Shown here one piece after another: positions 10,620 through 19,942 of a stretch of DNA of 64,000 nt. The stretch's first letter is position 1. Each line of letters starts with the position of its first letter. The stretch covers positions 558,001 through 622,000 of the forward strand of contig NZ_BDBE01000025.1 in the NCBI RefSeq assembly GCF_001612825.1. The letters are read 5' to 3'. The notes beneath the pieces were generated by a model, which saw only the letters and a program-made list of their open reading frames with translations, did not search any database and was not told where the DNA came from. Origin of the DNA: Nocardia caishijiensis NBRC 108228 (GTDB taxonomy: Bacteria > Actinomycetota > Actinomycetes > Mycobacteriales > Mycobacteriaceae). The position numbers were made by a program, and so were the translations under genes.

Positions 10620-11849
10620 ATGGTTGCCTTGATCGTGGCCGCTGTCCTCGTCCTGTTGGTCGTGGTGGTGGTCTTCAAATCGATAGCGCTCGTTCCGCAG
10701 GCCGAGGCGGCGGTGATCGAACGGCTCGGTCGGTACTCGCGCACGGTGTCGGGACAGCTGACGTTCCTTGTCCCGTTCGCCGACCGGGTGCGCGCCAAAG
10801 TCGACCTGCGCGAACGGGTCGTGTCGTTCCCGCCGCAGCCGGTGATCACCCAGGACAACCTCACCCTGCAGATCGACTCGGTGGTGTACTTCCAGGTCAC
10901 CAGCCCGCAGGCCGCGGTGTACGAGATCAGCAACTACATCGCCGCCGTCGAGCAGCTCACCGTCACCACCCTGCGCAACGTGGTCGGCGGCATGACGCTC
11001 GAGGAAACGCTGACCTCGCGCGACCAGATCAACAACCAGCTGCGCGGCGTACTCGACGAGGCCACCGGCCGCTGGGGTCTTCGGGTGGCCCGGGTGGAGC
11101 TCAAGTCCATCGATCCGCCGCCGTCGATCCAGGAGTCGATGGAGAAGCAGATGAAGGCCGACCGCGAGAAGCGGGCCATGATCCTCACCGCCGAGGGCAC
11201 CCGCGAATCGCAGATCAAGACCGCCGAGGGCGCCAAGCAGGCCCAGATCCTGTCCGCCGAGGGCGCCAAGCAGTCGGCGATCCTGTCGGCCGAGGGCGAG
11301 CGGCAGAGCCGCATCCTGCGCGCCCAGGGTGAGCGGGCCGCCTCGTACCTGCAGGCCCAGGGTCAGGCCAAGGCCATCGAGAAGGTGTTCGCCGCCATCA
11401 AGAACGGCAAGCCGACCCCGGAACTGCTTGCCTACCAGTACATGCAGACGCTGCCGATGGTCGCGCGCGGCGACGCCAACAAGGTGTGGTTGGTCCCCAG
11501 CGATTTCGGCAAGGCCCTCGAGGGTTTCGCCCAGAACTTCGCCACCAAGGGCACCGACGGTGTGTTCCGGTACGAACCGAGCGACGAGAACACCCCGCCG
11601 GTGAAGATCGAGGACGACTCGGACGTGGCCGACTGGTTCGAGACCGCCTCGGACCCGAAGATCGAGCAGGCTGTTCGCGCCGCCGAGGCCACCGCTCGTC
11701 AGCCGGTCGAGGGTTTCGAGCCGACACTGCCGAAGAATCTCGGCCCCAAGCCGGAACGAAATCTGCCCGAACCGCCGCCGGTCGGACCCGACCAGGCGCA
11801 ACCGGGCGACCCGTACGGTCGTCCGTGGCAGCCGCCCCAGCAGGGGTAG
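10620..11849 (+). CDS. SPFH/band-7 (stomatin-like) membrane protein
   Basis: This 409-residue protein has one N-terminal membrane helix (about 2-22), then the SPFH domain (LVPQAEAAVIERLGRYSRT through about residue 190). A long coiled region with near-repeats of the type ILSAEGAKQSAIL covers about 190-260, and the C-terminal tail is proline-rich. Stomatin-like proteins oligomerise on the membrane and scaffold proteases or other partners. The NfeD gene directly upstream is the usual partner. Synteny: Rv1488. Confidence 0.93.
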   Translation: MVALIVAAVLVLLVVVVVFKSIALVPQAEAAVIERLGRYSRTVSGQLTFLVPFADRVRAKVDLRERVVSFPPQPVITQDNLTLQIDSVVYFQVTSPQAAVYEISNYIAAVEQLTVTTLRNVVGGMTLEETLTSRDQINNQLRGVLDEATGRWGLRVARVELKSIDPPPSIQESMEKQMKADREKRAMILTAEGTRESQIKTAEGAKQAQILSAEGAKQSAILSAEGERQSRILRAQGERAASYLQAQGQAKAIEKVFAAIKNGKPTPELLAYQYMQTLPMVARGDANKVWLVPSDFGKALEGFAQNFATKGTDGVFRYEPSDENTPPVKIEDDSDVADWFETASDPKIEQAVRAAEATARQPVEGFEPTLPKNLGPKPERNLPEPPPVGPDQAQPGDPYGRPWQPPQQG

Positions 11850-11871
11850 GGGAGCCGCGAGCTTCGTTCCG

Positions 11872-13116
11872 TCAGCGGGGGAGGGGCAGGAGTTCGACGA
11901 GGGTGCCTCGGCCCGTTCCCGGTGGGAGGACCGCCAGGGCCTGGCAGCCGATGAGCCCGGCCAGGTGCGGTGTGTGGGCGGGGCCGGTGCTGCGCCAGAC
12001 GCCGCCTGTCTGTTGCTGGACGGGGACGATGCGGGTGGCCTCGCCCGCCATCACGCCCGCGTCCGAGAGCCTGCCCCACATGGTGGGGCCGGGGACGCGC
12101 AGGGTGAGGGCGTCGATGACGGCGGGGCCGACGGCCAGCAGCGCGGCGACGGCCGCGAGCGGGTTGCCGGGCAGGCCGAGCAGGACACGTCCGTCGGGGA
12201 GTTGGGCGACGAGTGTGGAGCCGCCGGGGCGGATCGCGACCCGGTCCACGACGATGCGGGCACCGAGGTCGGCGAGCAGGGTCCGCAGGTGGTCAGCGGC
12301 GCCCCGGCCGGTCGCTCCGACCATCACCACCAGGTCGGCGTGCGATTTCAGGGCCAGCCAGGAACGCAGCAGGTCGCGTTCGTCGGCCAGATGCCACAGC
12401 CCCGTGCTCTCGATATCGCAGCAGCGCAGGAACTCCGGTAGCACCGGGCCGAGCGAATCGCGGGTCTCGCCCGGGCCGAGCGGCCCGACGGCCCGGATCT
12501 CGTCGCCGGTCATCACCACATCCGCGCGCAACGGCCCACGCACCGTGACGGTTTCGGCTTCGGCGCTGAGCGCGGCCGACACCAGCGCCGCCGATACCCG
12601 CGTGCCCGAGGCCGCCAATTCTGTTCCACTGGACCAGTTCTCGCCTTGGCGTCGAGTGTCGTCCCGCACCGGTGCGTCGGGTGCCCGCAACACCACCGGC
12701 TTGCCCGACACCACGGTGGTGACGATGTGTTCGTCACGCAGGGTGGCCGTGGTGCCCAGCGGGGTGGCGGCACCGGTCGCGATCCGCACCGCCTCGCCCG
12801 GCGCGAGCACCACCGAGCAGGCCCGTCCGGCGTACCCGACCTGCTCGTGCACCCGCCACCACGGCCCGGGGCCCGCGACCGCGTACCCATCCATCGCCGC
12901 GGTGTCCACCCTCGGCAACGGCGTCGCGGCCCGCAACGGCACCGCCAGCGTGGCCCCCAGCGCCTCGGCCACCGGTAGCTCACGCACCCCTACCGGCTCC
13001 AGACCCGCCGCGATCCGCGCACGCACCTGCTCCAGCCCGCACCGCATCACCGGAACGATCTCCGCCCGCGCGCTCACCACCACGTCCAACCTTCCGCCCG
13101 CCGCTACTGCGCCCAT
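11872..13116 (-). CDS. moeA: MoeA-like molybdopterin molybdotransferase, divergent
   Basis: This 414-residue protein is MoeA-like. It has DTAAMDGYA (71-79), TGDEI (near 209) and GLPGNPLAAVAALLAV (near 325), all MoeA/gephyrin landmarks for molybdate insertion into adenylated molybdopterin. The usual central motif around GGVSVGDxD is replaced by MVGATGRGAADHL, so the catalytic acidic residue pattern is altered. Activity may differ or be lost. I used the ATG at 13116; a GTG at 13125 is possible. It is convergent with the SPFH gene and divergent from the enzyme at 13238. No other moa/mob gene is in the window. Confidence 0.8.
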   Translation of the reverse strand: MGAVAAGGRLDVVVSARAEIVPVMRCGLEQVRARIAAGLEPVGVRELPVAEALGATLAVPLRAATPLPRVDTAAMDGYAVAGPGPWWRVHEQVGYAGRACSVVLAPGEAVRIATGAATPLGTTATLRDEHIVTTVVSGKPVVLRAPDAPVRDDTRRQGENWSSGTELAASGTRVSAALVSAALSAEAETVTVRGPLRADVVMTGDEIRAVGPLGPGETRDSLGPVLPEFLRCCDIESTGLWHLADERDLLRSWLALKSHADLVVMVGATGRGAADHLRTLLADLGARIVVDRVAIRPGGSTLVAQLPDGRVLLGLPGNPLAAVAALLAVGPAVIDALTLRVPGPTMWGRLSDAGVMAGEATRIVPVQQQTGGVWRSTGPAHTPHLAGLIGCQALAVLPPGTGRGTLVELLPLPR

Positions 13117-13237
13117 CGTCCGCACCCCCCATTGCCCCCGATTTTCTCCCCAGTTGCCGCCCGATGACGTTGTCCTCACCCCCACCCGCCCCGCCCGGTG
13201 CGATGTGGATCGGCGTGGTCGTGGTGCGGGGAAGGGG

Positions 13238-14122
13238 ATGGCGTGGCTGAATGGAGGGGTGGACACGGGACAGCGGGCGCGGGCACAGTCGTTTGTCGAG
13301 CTGCATCGGTCGGGGTGTTTTCTGCTGCCGAACGCGTGGGATGCGGGCAGTGCGCGGGTGCTCGAGGCGGCGGGGTTCGCGGCGATCGCCACCACCAGTG
13401 CCGGTGTCGCGTTCTCCTACGGCAGGCCCGACCACGATTTCCGCGCGGAGGCGGAGGAGGGGCGGGTCGATCAGGCCACGATGATGCGCCGGATCGGCGA
13501 GATCACCGGTGCCGTGGGGATTCCGGTGAGCGCCGATCTCGAGGAGGGGTTCGGGCCGGACGTGCAGGCGGTGGCCACCACCATCGCGGAGGCCATCGCG
13601 GTCGGTGCGGCGGGCGGCAATATCGAGGACTTCACCGGCGTGCGCGCGGCGCCACTGTTCGACGAGGTACACGCCGTGGACCGGGTGCGGGCCGCCCGCG
13701 CGGCCGTCGCCGCCAGCGGGGCGCCGTTCGTGCTCGTGGGCCGCACCGATGCCCTGCTCGTCGGCGCCGGACTCGACGAAGCGATCCGCCGGAGCAACGC
13801 CTACCTCGCGGCGGGCGCCGACTGCGCCTTCGTCCCCGGTGCCGCCGACGCCGACACCATCGCCACCCTCGTCCGCGAACTCGACGGTCCCCTCAATGTC
13901 GTCATGGGTCTCACCGCCACCCTCACCATGGCCGAACTGGCCGATCTCGGGGTCCGCCGGGTCACCGTCGGCGGCAGCATCGCCCGCATGCTCTACCGTC
14001 ACCTGTTCGACGCGGCCCGCGAACTGGCCGACCACGGCACCTTCGGCTACGCCGACGACCAGCTCGGCCAGGACACGCTGAACGAGCTGTTCACCCGCCG
14101 GAACCGCCCGGGCGCCGAGTAG
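13238..14122 (+). CDS. Isocitrate lyase/PEP mutase superfamily enzyme
   Basis: This 294-residue protein has the family core NAWDAGSARVLEAAGF, then ATTSAGVAFSYG, and SADLEEGFG with the Mg-binding acidic residues. GGNIEDF and LVGRTDALL follow. This is the carboxyPEP-mutase/oxaloacetate-decarboxylase-like branch. The KKCGH motif of true isocitrate lyase and 2-methylisocitrate lyase is absent. The likely reaction is C-C or P-C bond cleavage of a small 2-oxo or phosphono acid, but the substrate cannot be read. Starts at 13238 (ATG) and 13259 (GTG) are both plausible. Confidence 0.82.
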   Translation: MAWLNGGVDTGQRARAQSFVELHRSGCFLLPNAWDAGSARVLEAAGFAAIATTSAGVAFSYGRPDHDFRAEAEEGRVDQATMMRRIGEITGAVGIPVSADLEEGFGPDVQAVATTIAEAIAVGAAGGNIEDFTGVRAAPLFDEVHAVDRVRAARAAVAASGAPFVLVGRTDALLVGAGLDEAIRRSNAYLAAGADCAFVPGAADADTIATLVRELDGPLNVVMGLTATLTMAELADLGVRRVTVGGSIARMLYRHLFDAARELADHGTFGYADDQLGQDTLNELFTRRNRPGAE

Positions 14123-14123
14123 T

Positions 14124-14750
14124 TCACGGCCGCACCCCCCGCACTTCGAGCAGCACACCGAGCGAGCCCATCTCCCGGCTCTGCGACTGTGCCATGGACC
14201 GCGCCGCCTGTTTGACCGGCCCGTCGGTCAGTAGCGCGTCCACGGCTCGAGCCATCGTGATCCCGCCCGCGTGATGGTGGTACATCAGCCGAAGGAACAA
14301 GACTTCCGCCGCCGAGCCCCGTGCCGAGGTGAGGGCGTCGAGTTCGGCCTGTGTCACCAGCCCCGGCATCACCGTGGGACCGGTCGAATGGTGGTGTGCG
14401 GTCATCCAGCTCATCGGTGTGTTGGCGGTCGGCGCGGCACCGGCGAGTTGCGTCCAGCCGAGCAGCGTGCCGATCTCGACCCGCTGGGTGTCGGCGATCT
14501 GTTCGGCGAGCGCCAGCACCCCGGCGTCGACGGCCGGGTCGAGTCGTTGCACGAGGAGCATCGCCTGTTGGTGATGTGCTGTCATGTCCTGCACGAACCC
14601 CAGCTCGGTCGGGCTCAGCACCGGTGCGGGAGTGGCTCTCTCGGGAACGACCAGCGGACGCAGCGCGGCGCCGAGCACCAGCAGGAACACCGCGACGGCC
14701 AGTGCCGCCGCCGCCCCGAGCGCCCGCCGGGGACCGTCGGGCATCGTCAT
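14124..14750 (-). CDS. Membrane-anchored DUF305 protein
   Basis: This 208-residue protein has one N-terminal membrane helix (about 12-33) followed by a DUF305 domain. Histidine-rich motifs are TAHHQQAM, TAHHHST and MYHHHAGGI, each on a predicted helix. DUF305 is a ferritin-like-fold family often found near copper or other metal genes; metal binding is inferred from the histidines. The ATG at 14750 overlaps the TGA of the upstream propeller gene by 4 bases, which fixes the start and implies coupled translation. Confidence 0.88.
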   Translation of the reverse strand: MTMPDGPRRALGAAAALAVAVFLLVLGAALRPLVVPERATPAPVLSPTELGFVQDMTAHHQQAMLLVQRLDPAVDAGVLALAEQIADTQRVEIGTLLGWTQLAGAAPTANTPMSWMTAHHHSTGPTVMPGLVTQAELDALTSARGSAAEVLFLRLMYHHHAGGITMARAVDALLTDGPVKQAARSMAQSQSREMGSLGVLLEVRGVRP

Positions 14751-16309
14751 GACCCGAGCGTCGAAACCTGGTCGGCGGGTGCCCGATACACCGCCTCGTC
14801 CAGGTGCAGCACCATGAACCCGTTGTCGGAACAGGTGACATAGAGCTGATTGCCCCGCCATTCCGGCGGTGACATGCACCAGTCCGCCGACAGGTCACCG
14901 AACGCGACCCGCCCCGCCCGCGCCGACAACACCTGCGCCGGGTCGAACAGCCCGTCGGCCATCGCCCGCAGCGCGGCGGGGGCACTCATCGCGGGGATGC
15001 CGATGATCGAGGCGAGCGCGTGCGGTGAATTCCAGATCTCGAGGTTGCGCCCGGTGCGGGCGGGCGGATTGAAATAGGCGATCTCGCGGATCGCCTCGGG
15101 GTCGCGCACATCGAAGACCCGGATGCCCGAGGAGGTCCAGCCGCAGGCGAGCGCGGTCGGATTCGCGGGCCGGTCCGCGGTGCAGTAGTGCGGATCGTAG
15201 GAGAACAGCGAATTGCCCATGGCCGAACCGATCTGAGCGTCGATGTGTTCACCGAGATTGATCTCGAGTTTGATCTTGTTCACGATGCGCGGCGCGGTGT
15301 CGTCGGAGACGTCGATGAGCTTCACCCCACCGGAACCGCCCTCGTCGACCGTGAACAGGTGCGGCACACCGTCATAGGTCACCGGCACGCTGTGCTGGGT
15401 GGCCCAGCCGTCGGTCCAGAAGGTGCGCCCGAGGTGGGGGACCTGCGGATTCGGGTCGCGGCGTTGCACGGCACTCACATCGAGCACCGTGAACCCACCG
15501 AGCGCGGAGATGTAGACCCGGTTGCCGTCCGGGCTCACCCCGAAACCGTGGGCCTCGATGCCGGTGAGACCCTGCCAGATCACGTGCGGATTCGTCGGAT
15601 CGGTCAGATCGATCGCGCTGAGCAAGCCGGGCGCGATACCCGACGCCCAGTACGTGCGGCCGTCGGGGGAGAAGCCGCCCTCGTGCGTCGTGATCGGCAG
15701 CGGCATCAAGGGATTCGTGCCGGGCCCCGGGTTCAACAGCCGGGGATGGGCGCAATCGGAGATGTCGTACACCGACAGCAGGCCCGCGCCCAACGCGAGC
15801 GGAACACCGGTGCCAACCAGCAGCTTGCGGGTCGTGTTGACCTTCAACGTCTCCCAGGTGCCCGCCAGCATCGCGGGCTCGGCGAGCGTCGCGGTGTGCC
15901 GGGGGTTCGCCGGATCGGAGACATCGAGTACCTGAACGCCCGGATGTTCACCGAGCAGGGTGCCGGGGAAGAACGACCCGACATAGGCGCAGTGTTCGAA
16001 ACTGGTCGAGGTGATCCCGGCGCCGCGTCCGGTGTACCCGCCGACCATCGACATGTTGCAGTGATAGCCCTGGGCGCTGCGACCACTGTCCCGGTCGGCG
16101 GCGGGCACGTCGCCCTGCATCCCGGTCTCGGGCGCGGAACCGGGACCACAGTCCGCGCGTGGCACCGGTGTGCGCCCGATGTCGAAGAATTCGTGTACCA
16201 ACTGCTCGAAGGCCGGATCCGCGGCCGCGCCCGAGGGCAGTCCGATCGCGACCAGCGCGGCCACCGCCGCGAAGACGGTCGCGCGCACGACCCGAGTCCA
16301 CAGGTGCAT
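14747..16309 (-). CDS. Secreted LVIVD-repeat beta-propeller protein
   Basis: This 520-residue secreted protein has a signal peptide (MHLWTRVVRATVFAAVAALV, cleavage near AAADP at about 31). Repeats with the LVIVD pattern recur through the protein, for example GVQVLDVSDPANPRHTATL, GLLSVYDISDCAHPRLL, GGFTVLDVSAV, GVKLIDVSDDTAPR and GIRVFDVRDPEAIRE. These should fold into a beta-propeller. Cysteine pairs suggest oxidative folding outside the cell. A strong GAGGAGGCAACG ribosome site precedes the ATG. The downstream DUF305 gene overlaps by 4 bases, so the pair probably works together at the cell surface. Ligand unknown. Confidence 0.9.
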   Translation of the reverse strand: MHLWTRVVRATVFAAVAALVAIGLPSGAAADPAFEQLVHEFFDIGRTPVPRADCGPGSAPETGMQGDVPAADRDSGRSAQGYHCNMSMVGGYTGRGAGITSTSFEHCAYVGSFFPGTLLGEHPGVQVLDVSDPANPRHTATLAEPAMLAGTWETLKVNTTRKLLVGTGVPLALGAGLLSVYDISDCAHPRLLNPGPGTNPLMPLPITTHEGGFSPDGRTYWASGIAPGLLSAIDLTDPTNPHVIWQGLTGIEAHGFGVSPDGNRVYISALGGFTVLDVSAVQRRDPNPQVPHLGRTFWTDGWATQHSVPVTYDGVPHLFTVDEGGSGGVKLIDVSDDTAPRIVNKIKLEINLGEHIDAQIGSAMGNSLFSYDPHYCTADRPANPTALACGWTSSGIRVFDVRDPEAIREIAYFNPPARTGRNLEIWNSPHALASIIGIPAMSAPAALRAMADGLFDPAQVLSARAGRVAFGDLSADWCMSPPEWRGNQLYVTCSDNGFMVLHLDEAVYRAPADQVSTLGS

Positions 16310-16525
16310 CGTTGCCTCCTCGATCCCCCGACGACAGCTGACTCAGACAGTCGTCTGCGCGAATCGTAAAGCAACCGAAAGATTGCCGGACGGAATTCCG
16401 GGGAACCCGTTCAGGGCTGGGTCGTGCCTTACCCGAGGTCCGCACCGATGCGCTGTACGGTTGCTGCGACCGGCCGGTTCGTCTGGGCGGGCCGGGTGCG
16501 TGCGGCCGGAAAGGATTACCGATTC

Positions 16526-18253
16526 ATGTCGAACAACGTTGTTGGCAGTTCCGGTGGCGCGACACCGGGTGCGGTACCCGGAGGCGCCTCGCGCAAACCG
16601 GGGATCGATCGATTCGTCTTCGCCGCCACCGCGATCGGCGCGCTGGCCTTCGTCACCTGGGGCGTCCTCGACGACGAAAGCCTCGCCGCCGCGGCGAGTT
16701 CGGCCCAGAAATGGGTCATCACCAATACGGGTTGGCTGTTCGTGCTGGTCGCGACCGCCTTCGTGGTGTTCGTGATCTGGCTGGCGGTCAGCCGCTACGG
16801 CCGTATCCCGCTCGGCGCCGACGACGAGCAGCCCGAATTCCGCACGGTCTCCTGGATCGCCATGATGTTCAGCGCGGGCATGGGCATCGGTTTGATGTTC
16901 TGGGGTGTGGCCGAACCGTTGTCGCACTTCGTGAATCCGCCGCCACACACCGTCGAGCCGGGCTCACCGGCCGCAGCCGAAGTCGCGATGGCGACCACGC
17001 TGTTCCACTGGACGCTGCACCCGTGGGCGATCTACGCCGTCGCCGGTCTCGCCATCGCCTACGGCACGTTCCGCAAGGGCCGCTCGCAGTTGATCTCCTC
17101 GGTGTTCCGGCCGCTGCTCGGCCGTCACGCCGACGGTCTCGGTGGCCGTGCCATCGACATGATGGCGATCTTCGCGACGCTGTTCGGCTCGGCCGCTTCC
17201 CTCGGTCTCGGTGCCCTGCAGATCGGCGCGGGCATGGAGTTCAACGGCTGGATCGACGGCGTGGGCAAGATCGGTCTCGTCGCCGTCATCTCGGGTCTGA
17301 CCGTGGCGTTCGTGTTCTCGGCGGTCTCGGGCATCGAACGCGGTATCCAGTGGCTGTCGAACGTGAACATGGTGCTGGCCCTGGCCATCGCGGCGTTCGT
17401 CTTCATCGCCGGGCCGACCCTGTTCGTGCTCAATCTGCTGCCGATCGCCATCGGCGACTATGTCGAGATGCTGCCGACCATGGCCTCGCGCACCGGCGCC
17501 GGTGACGAGGCGATGAAGGCGTGGCTGTCGAGTTGGACGATCTTCTACTGGGCGTGGTGGATCTCGTGGACCCCGTTCGTCGGCATGTTCATCGCCCGGA
17601 TCAGTCGCGGCCGCACCATCCGCCAGTTCGTCACCGGTGTGTTGCTGGTGCCGAGCGTGGTGAGCCTGCTGTGGTTCGCGGTGTTCGGCGGCGCGGGCAT
17701 CGCCGAACAGACCAAGGACGGCTCGCTCACCGAACCCGACGGGTCGGTCGACTCCGACTTCGCCCTGTTCCACCTGCTCGACCAGTACCCCCTCACCTCG
17801 ATCACCACCGTGGTGGTGATGATCCTCGTCGCGATCTTCTTCGTCTCCGGTGCCGATGCCGCCTCCATCGTGATGGGCACCCTGTCCGAACGCGGCAGCA
17901 TCGAACCCTCGCGCTGGATCGTCATCTTCTGGGGCGCGGCGACCGGCGCCGTCGCGGCGATCATGCTGGTCATCGCCGATTCCGACAACCTCGGTGGGGC
18001 GTTGACCGGTCTGCAGGCCCTCACCACCGTCGTCTCGTTGCCGTTCCTCGTGGTGATGATCGCGATGTGCTTCGCCCTCTACAAGGACCTGCGCGACGAC
18101 CCACTGATCGTGCGCGCCGACCGAGGCGCGGAACTGATCGAGATCGCCGTCGACAAGGGCACCGAACTGCACGACGGCGACTTCGCCCTGGTCACCGAAC
18201 CGGCCACCGACGAGATCGTCATCGACCTGACGAAAAAGGACACCGCCGACTGA
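16526..18253 (+). CDS. BCCT-family betaine/choline/carnitine transporter
   Basis: This 575-residue transporter has about 12 membrane helices. BCCT signatures are GMGIGLMFWGVAEPLSHF and the tryptophan-rich segment WTIFYWAWWISWTPFVGMF that forms the quaternary-ammonium binding site. It should import glycine betaine, choline or a related compatible solute using sodium or protons. The C-terminal 60 residues are cytosolic, as in osmosensing members. The ATG at 16526 is preceded by GGAAAGG; the first 35 residues are Gly/Ser-rich. It stands alone and is divergent from the propeller gene. Confidence 0.95.
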   Translation: MSNNVVGSSGGATPGAVPGGASRKPGIDRFVFAATAIGALAFVTWGVLDDESLAAAASSAQKWVITNTGWLFVLVATAFVVFVIWLAVSRYGRIPLGADDEQPEFRTVSWIAMMFSAGMGIGLMFWGVAEPLSHFVNPPPHTVEPGSPAAAEVAMATTLFHWTLHPWAIYAVAGLAIAYGTFRKGRSQLISSVFRPLLGRHADGLGGRAIDMMAIFATLFGSAASLGLGALQIGAGMEFNGWIDGVGKIGLVAVISGLTVAFVFSAVSGIERGIQWLSNVNMVLALAIAAFVFIAGPTLFVLNLLPIAIGDYVEMLPTMASRTGAGDEAMKAWLSSWTIFYWAWWISWTPFVGMFIARISRGRTIRQFVTGVLLVPSVVSLLWFAVFGGAGIAEQTKDGSLTEPDGSVDSDFALFHLLDQYPLTSITTVVVMILVAIFFVSGADAASIVMGTLSERGSIEPSRWIVIFWGAATGAVAAIMLVIADSDNLGGALTGLQALTTVVSLPFLVVMIAMCFALYKDLRDDPLIVRADRGAELIEIAVDKGTELHDGDFALVTEPATDEIVIDLTKKDTAD

Positions 18254-18291
18254 CCGCCCCCCGCGGGGCTCGTGGCCCCGCAGGGCGGTCA
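18251..18291. terminator. Bidirectional hairpin between convergent genes
   Basis: TGACCGCCC at 18251 pairs with GGGCGGTCA ending at 18291, with an inner GCGGGGC/GGCCCCGC stem. The hairpin includes both stop codons of the convergent flanking genes. It has no U-tract, as is usual in high-GC Actinobacteria. Confidence 0.7.
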
Positions 18292-19215
18292 GCCGGGGAG
18301 CTGCTCGAGGGTGGTCGACAGGTCGGTGCAGGCCGTGCGTAAGCGGGTGCGGAGTGCGTCGGCGGTTTCGGCGATGGCGGCTTGGGCGCGGACATAGTCG
18401 GCTCGGCCGGTAGGGGTTTCGATACGGATCGGTTCGTAGCCGAGTGCGCGCAGGTCGTAGGGGCTGGCTCGCATGTCGAGTTCGCGTGCGGTGCAGGCGA
18501 GTTCGAAGCAATCGAGGAGTAGTGCGGAGGGGATCAATGGGGTCAGTTTGAAGCCCCATTTGTAGAGGTCCATGTTCGCGTGGAGGCAGCCCGGTTGTTC
18601 CCGGCGCACCTGGTCGGCGCGGGTGAGCGGCTCGGCATTGCGTCCGACCGCGTCGGGGGTGAAGAACCGGAACGCGTCGAAATGCGTGCACCGCAACGAC
18701 ATCGACTCGACCACCGCGTCGGTACCCGCGTGCCCCAGTCGTAACGGCACCTGCTGATGGCGCACCTCATCGGTCCGGTACACCATCGCCCACTCGTGCA
18801 GCCCGAAACACGACAGCTGTGCCGGGCGGGTGGCGGTGGCGGTGAGTAAGCGGTCCACGAACTGCACCGTGGCGCGCCGCTTGGCCAGGTAGGCCGGATC
18901 TGCCGTGAACACATCCTCGTCCACTCGGTGGTAACCACGAGCCCCGTCGTACTCGCGCGCTCCCCGCAGTCCGATCCCGAATCCGGGATGCCACCGTCGC
19001 AACTGCGCGGGCTTGTTGCCGTAGTAAGTGAACAGGAAATCGATGACCGGATGGGTGGTACCGGCCGCCCGCCGCTCCAGATACGGGCCGACCAGCCTGT
19101 CCAACCGCTCCCGGTGCGCGGACGCGGCGGCCCGCCACTCGACCTCGGGCAATACCCGCAGGTCGAGAGCGTGGTCCGGGTCGGCGTGCTCGCTCACCCG
19201 AACATTCTCTCGCAC
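18289..19215 (-). CDS. Conserved actinobacterial hypothetical protein
   Basis: This 308-residue soluble protein has conserved-looking blocks VIDFLFTYYGNKPAQLRRWHPGFG, LSCFGLHEWAMVYRT and GCLHANMDLYKWGFKLTPL. Close relatives are, as far as I recall, sometimes annotated as 3-methyladenine DNA glycosylase, but I see no helix-hairpin-helix or other glycosylase motif, so I do not adopt that name. Start: ATG at 19215 or GTG at 19197; residues after the GTG (SEHADPDHALD) look more native. Confidence 0.75.
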   Translation of the reverse strand: MRENVRVSEHADPDHALDLRVLPEVEWRAAASAHRERLDRLVGPYLERRAAGTTHPVIDFLFTYYGNKPAQLRRWHPGFGIGLRGAREYDGARGYHRVDEDVFTADPAYLAKRRATVQFVDRLLTATATRPAQLSCFGLHEWAMVYRTDEVRHQQVPLRLGHAGTDAVVESMSLRCTHFDAFRFFTPDAVGRNAEPLTRADQVRREQPGCLHANMDLYKWGFKLTPLIPSALLLDCFELACTARELDMRASPYDLRALGYEPIRIETPTGRADYVRAQAAIAETADALRTRLRTACTDLSTTLEQLPG

Positions 19216-19234
19216 CGATTCGGCGCGGCGGATT

Positions 19235-19253
19235 CACCCCGAATCACGGGGTG
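19235..19253. terminator. Short GC hairpin
   Basis: CACCCCG and CGGGGTG flank the loop AATCA, a perfect 7-base stem. It lies just upstream of the reverse-strand gene ending at 18289 and downstream of the pseudogene, so it may terminate old transcription from that side. Weak evidence. Confidence 0.35.
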
Positions 19254-19261
19254 GGCCGCTG

Positions 19262-19905
19262 GTCAGGGGCGGACTACGGTGGGCCCGCTAGTCGGCTTCC
19301 GGCACGCATTCGACACGAGTTCAGCGCGAGGACCTGCCGAGCAGGACGCGTCATGAACGGCCCGGCCTGCTCGGCGCGGTGGACGCGGCGCAGGAAACGC
19401 AGCCCGAAGTTGTAGAAGGCTGTGTTCCGCAGGTGCGCGCCCGCGTCCGAGAAGCCGAGCCGCACACCGGGATCGACGCCGAGCCGGTTCAGGATGCCGA
19501 ATCGCGTTGAGCCGCCGCCTTTCCCGCCACCCGGCATAGGTCGACGGCAGTGTGCGCGAGCGTGCGACCTCGCCGTCGAGCTTGTCGAGTAGCAGTTGCT
19601 GCGCCGACATGCTGACGAACCCGGCGTCGAGCGGCTCGGCCAGCCAGGCCTCATTCGCGCCTGTTGACCTCCTCGACGCGGCCGATGACGTGCGGGCGCG
19701 GAATCGCCTCGACGCGGCCGAACAGGTCACCGGCGGCGGTGGGCTCCACGTGCACCGTCGACAGCAAGCAGGGCCCCAGCCGAGGCCGCGACGACACGAT
19801 CTCCCCGCAGGCCGAGGTGGCGGACGGAGAACCGGCGCCGTCGAACCAGCGGCCGCCGCGGCCTCTGTCGGGCGGCCCGCGGGCGCGCCGACGAGGAATG
19901 CTCAT
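19262..19905 (-). pseudogene. Decayed amidohydrolase (N-acyl-D-amino-acid deacylase-like)
   Basis: Pieces of one amidohydrolase occur in order on the reverse strand but in different frames. A start-like piece with GGRWFDGAGSPSA lies near 19905-19800. The piece MSAQQLLLDKLDG...RSRTLPSTYAGWRERR is at 19658-19497. The piece GFSDAGAHLRNTAFYNFGLR, with the late metal-site aspartate of the family, is at 19492-19349. The second and third pieces change frame near 19495. Intact relatives are roughly 550-600 residues, so large internal deletions have also occurred. The open frames over this stretch are therefore not real genes. Confidence 0.75.
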
Positions 19906-19942
19906 TCTGCGGCAGTCGCGGGGCGCATGCCAGACTAGCGGC

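Noticed and set aside
11486..14122. An 878-residue forward frame
   Set aside because: Only its last 294 residues are real (PEP-mutase/ICL family). The rest overlaps the SPFH gene and runs antisense to moeA with no coding character.
18289..19215. 3-methyladenine DNA glycosylase
   Set aside because: The name may be attached to relatives in databases, but no glycosylase motif is visible, so I left the function open.
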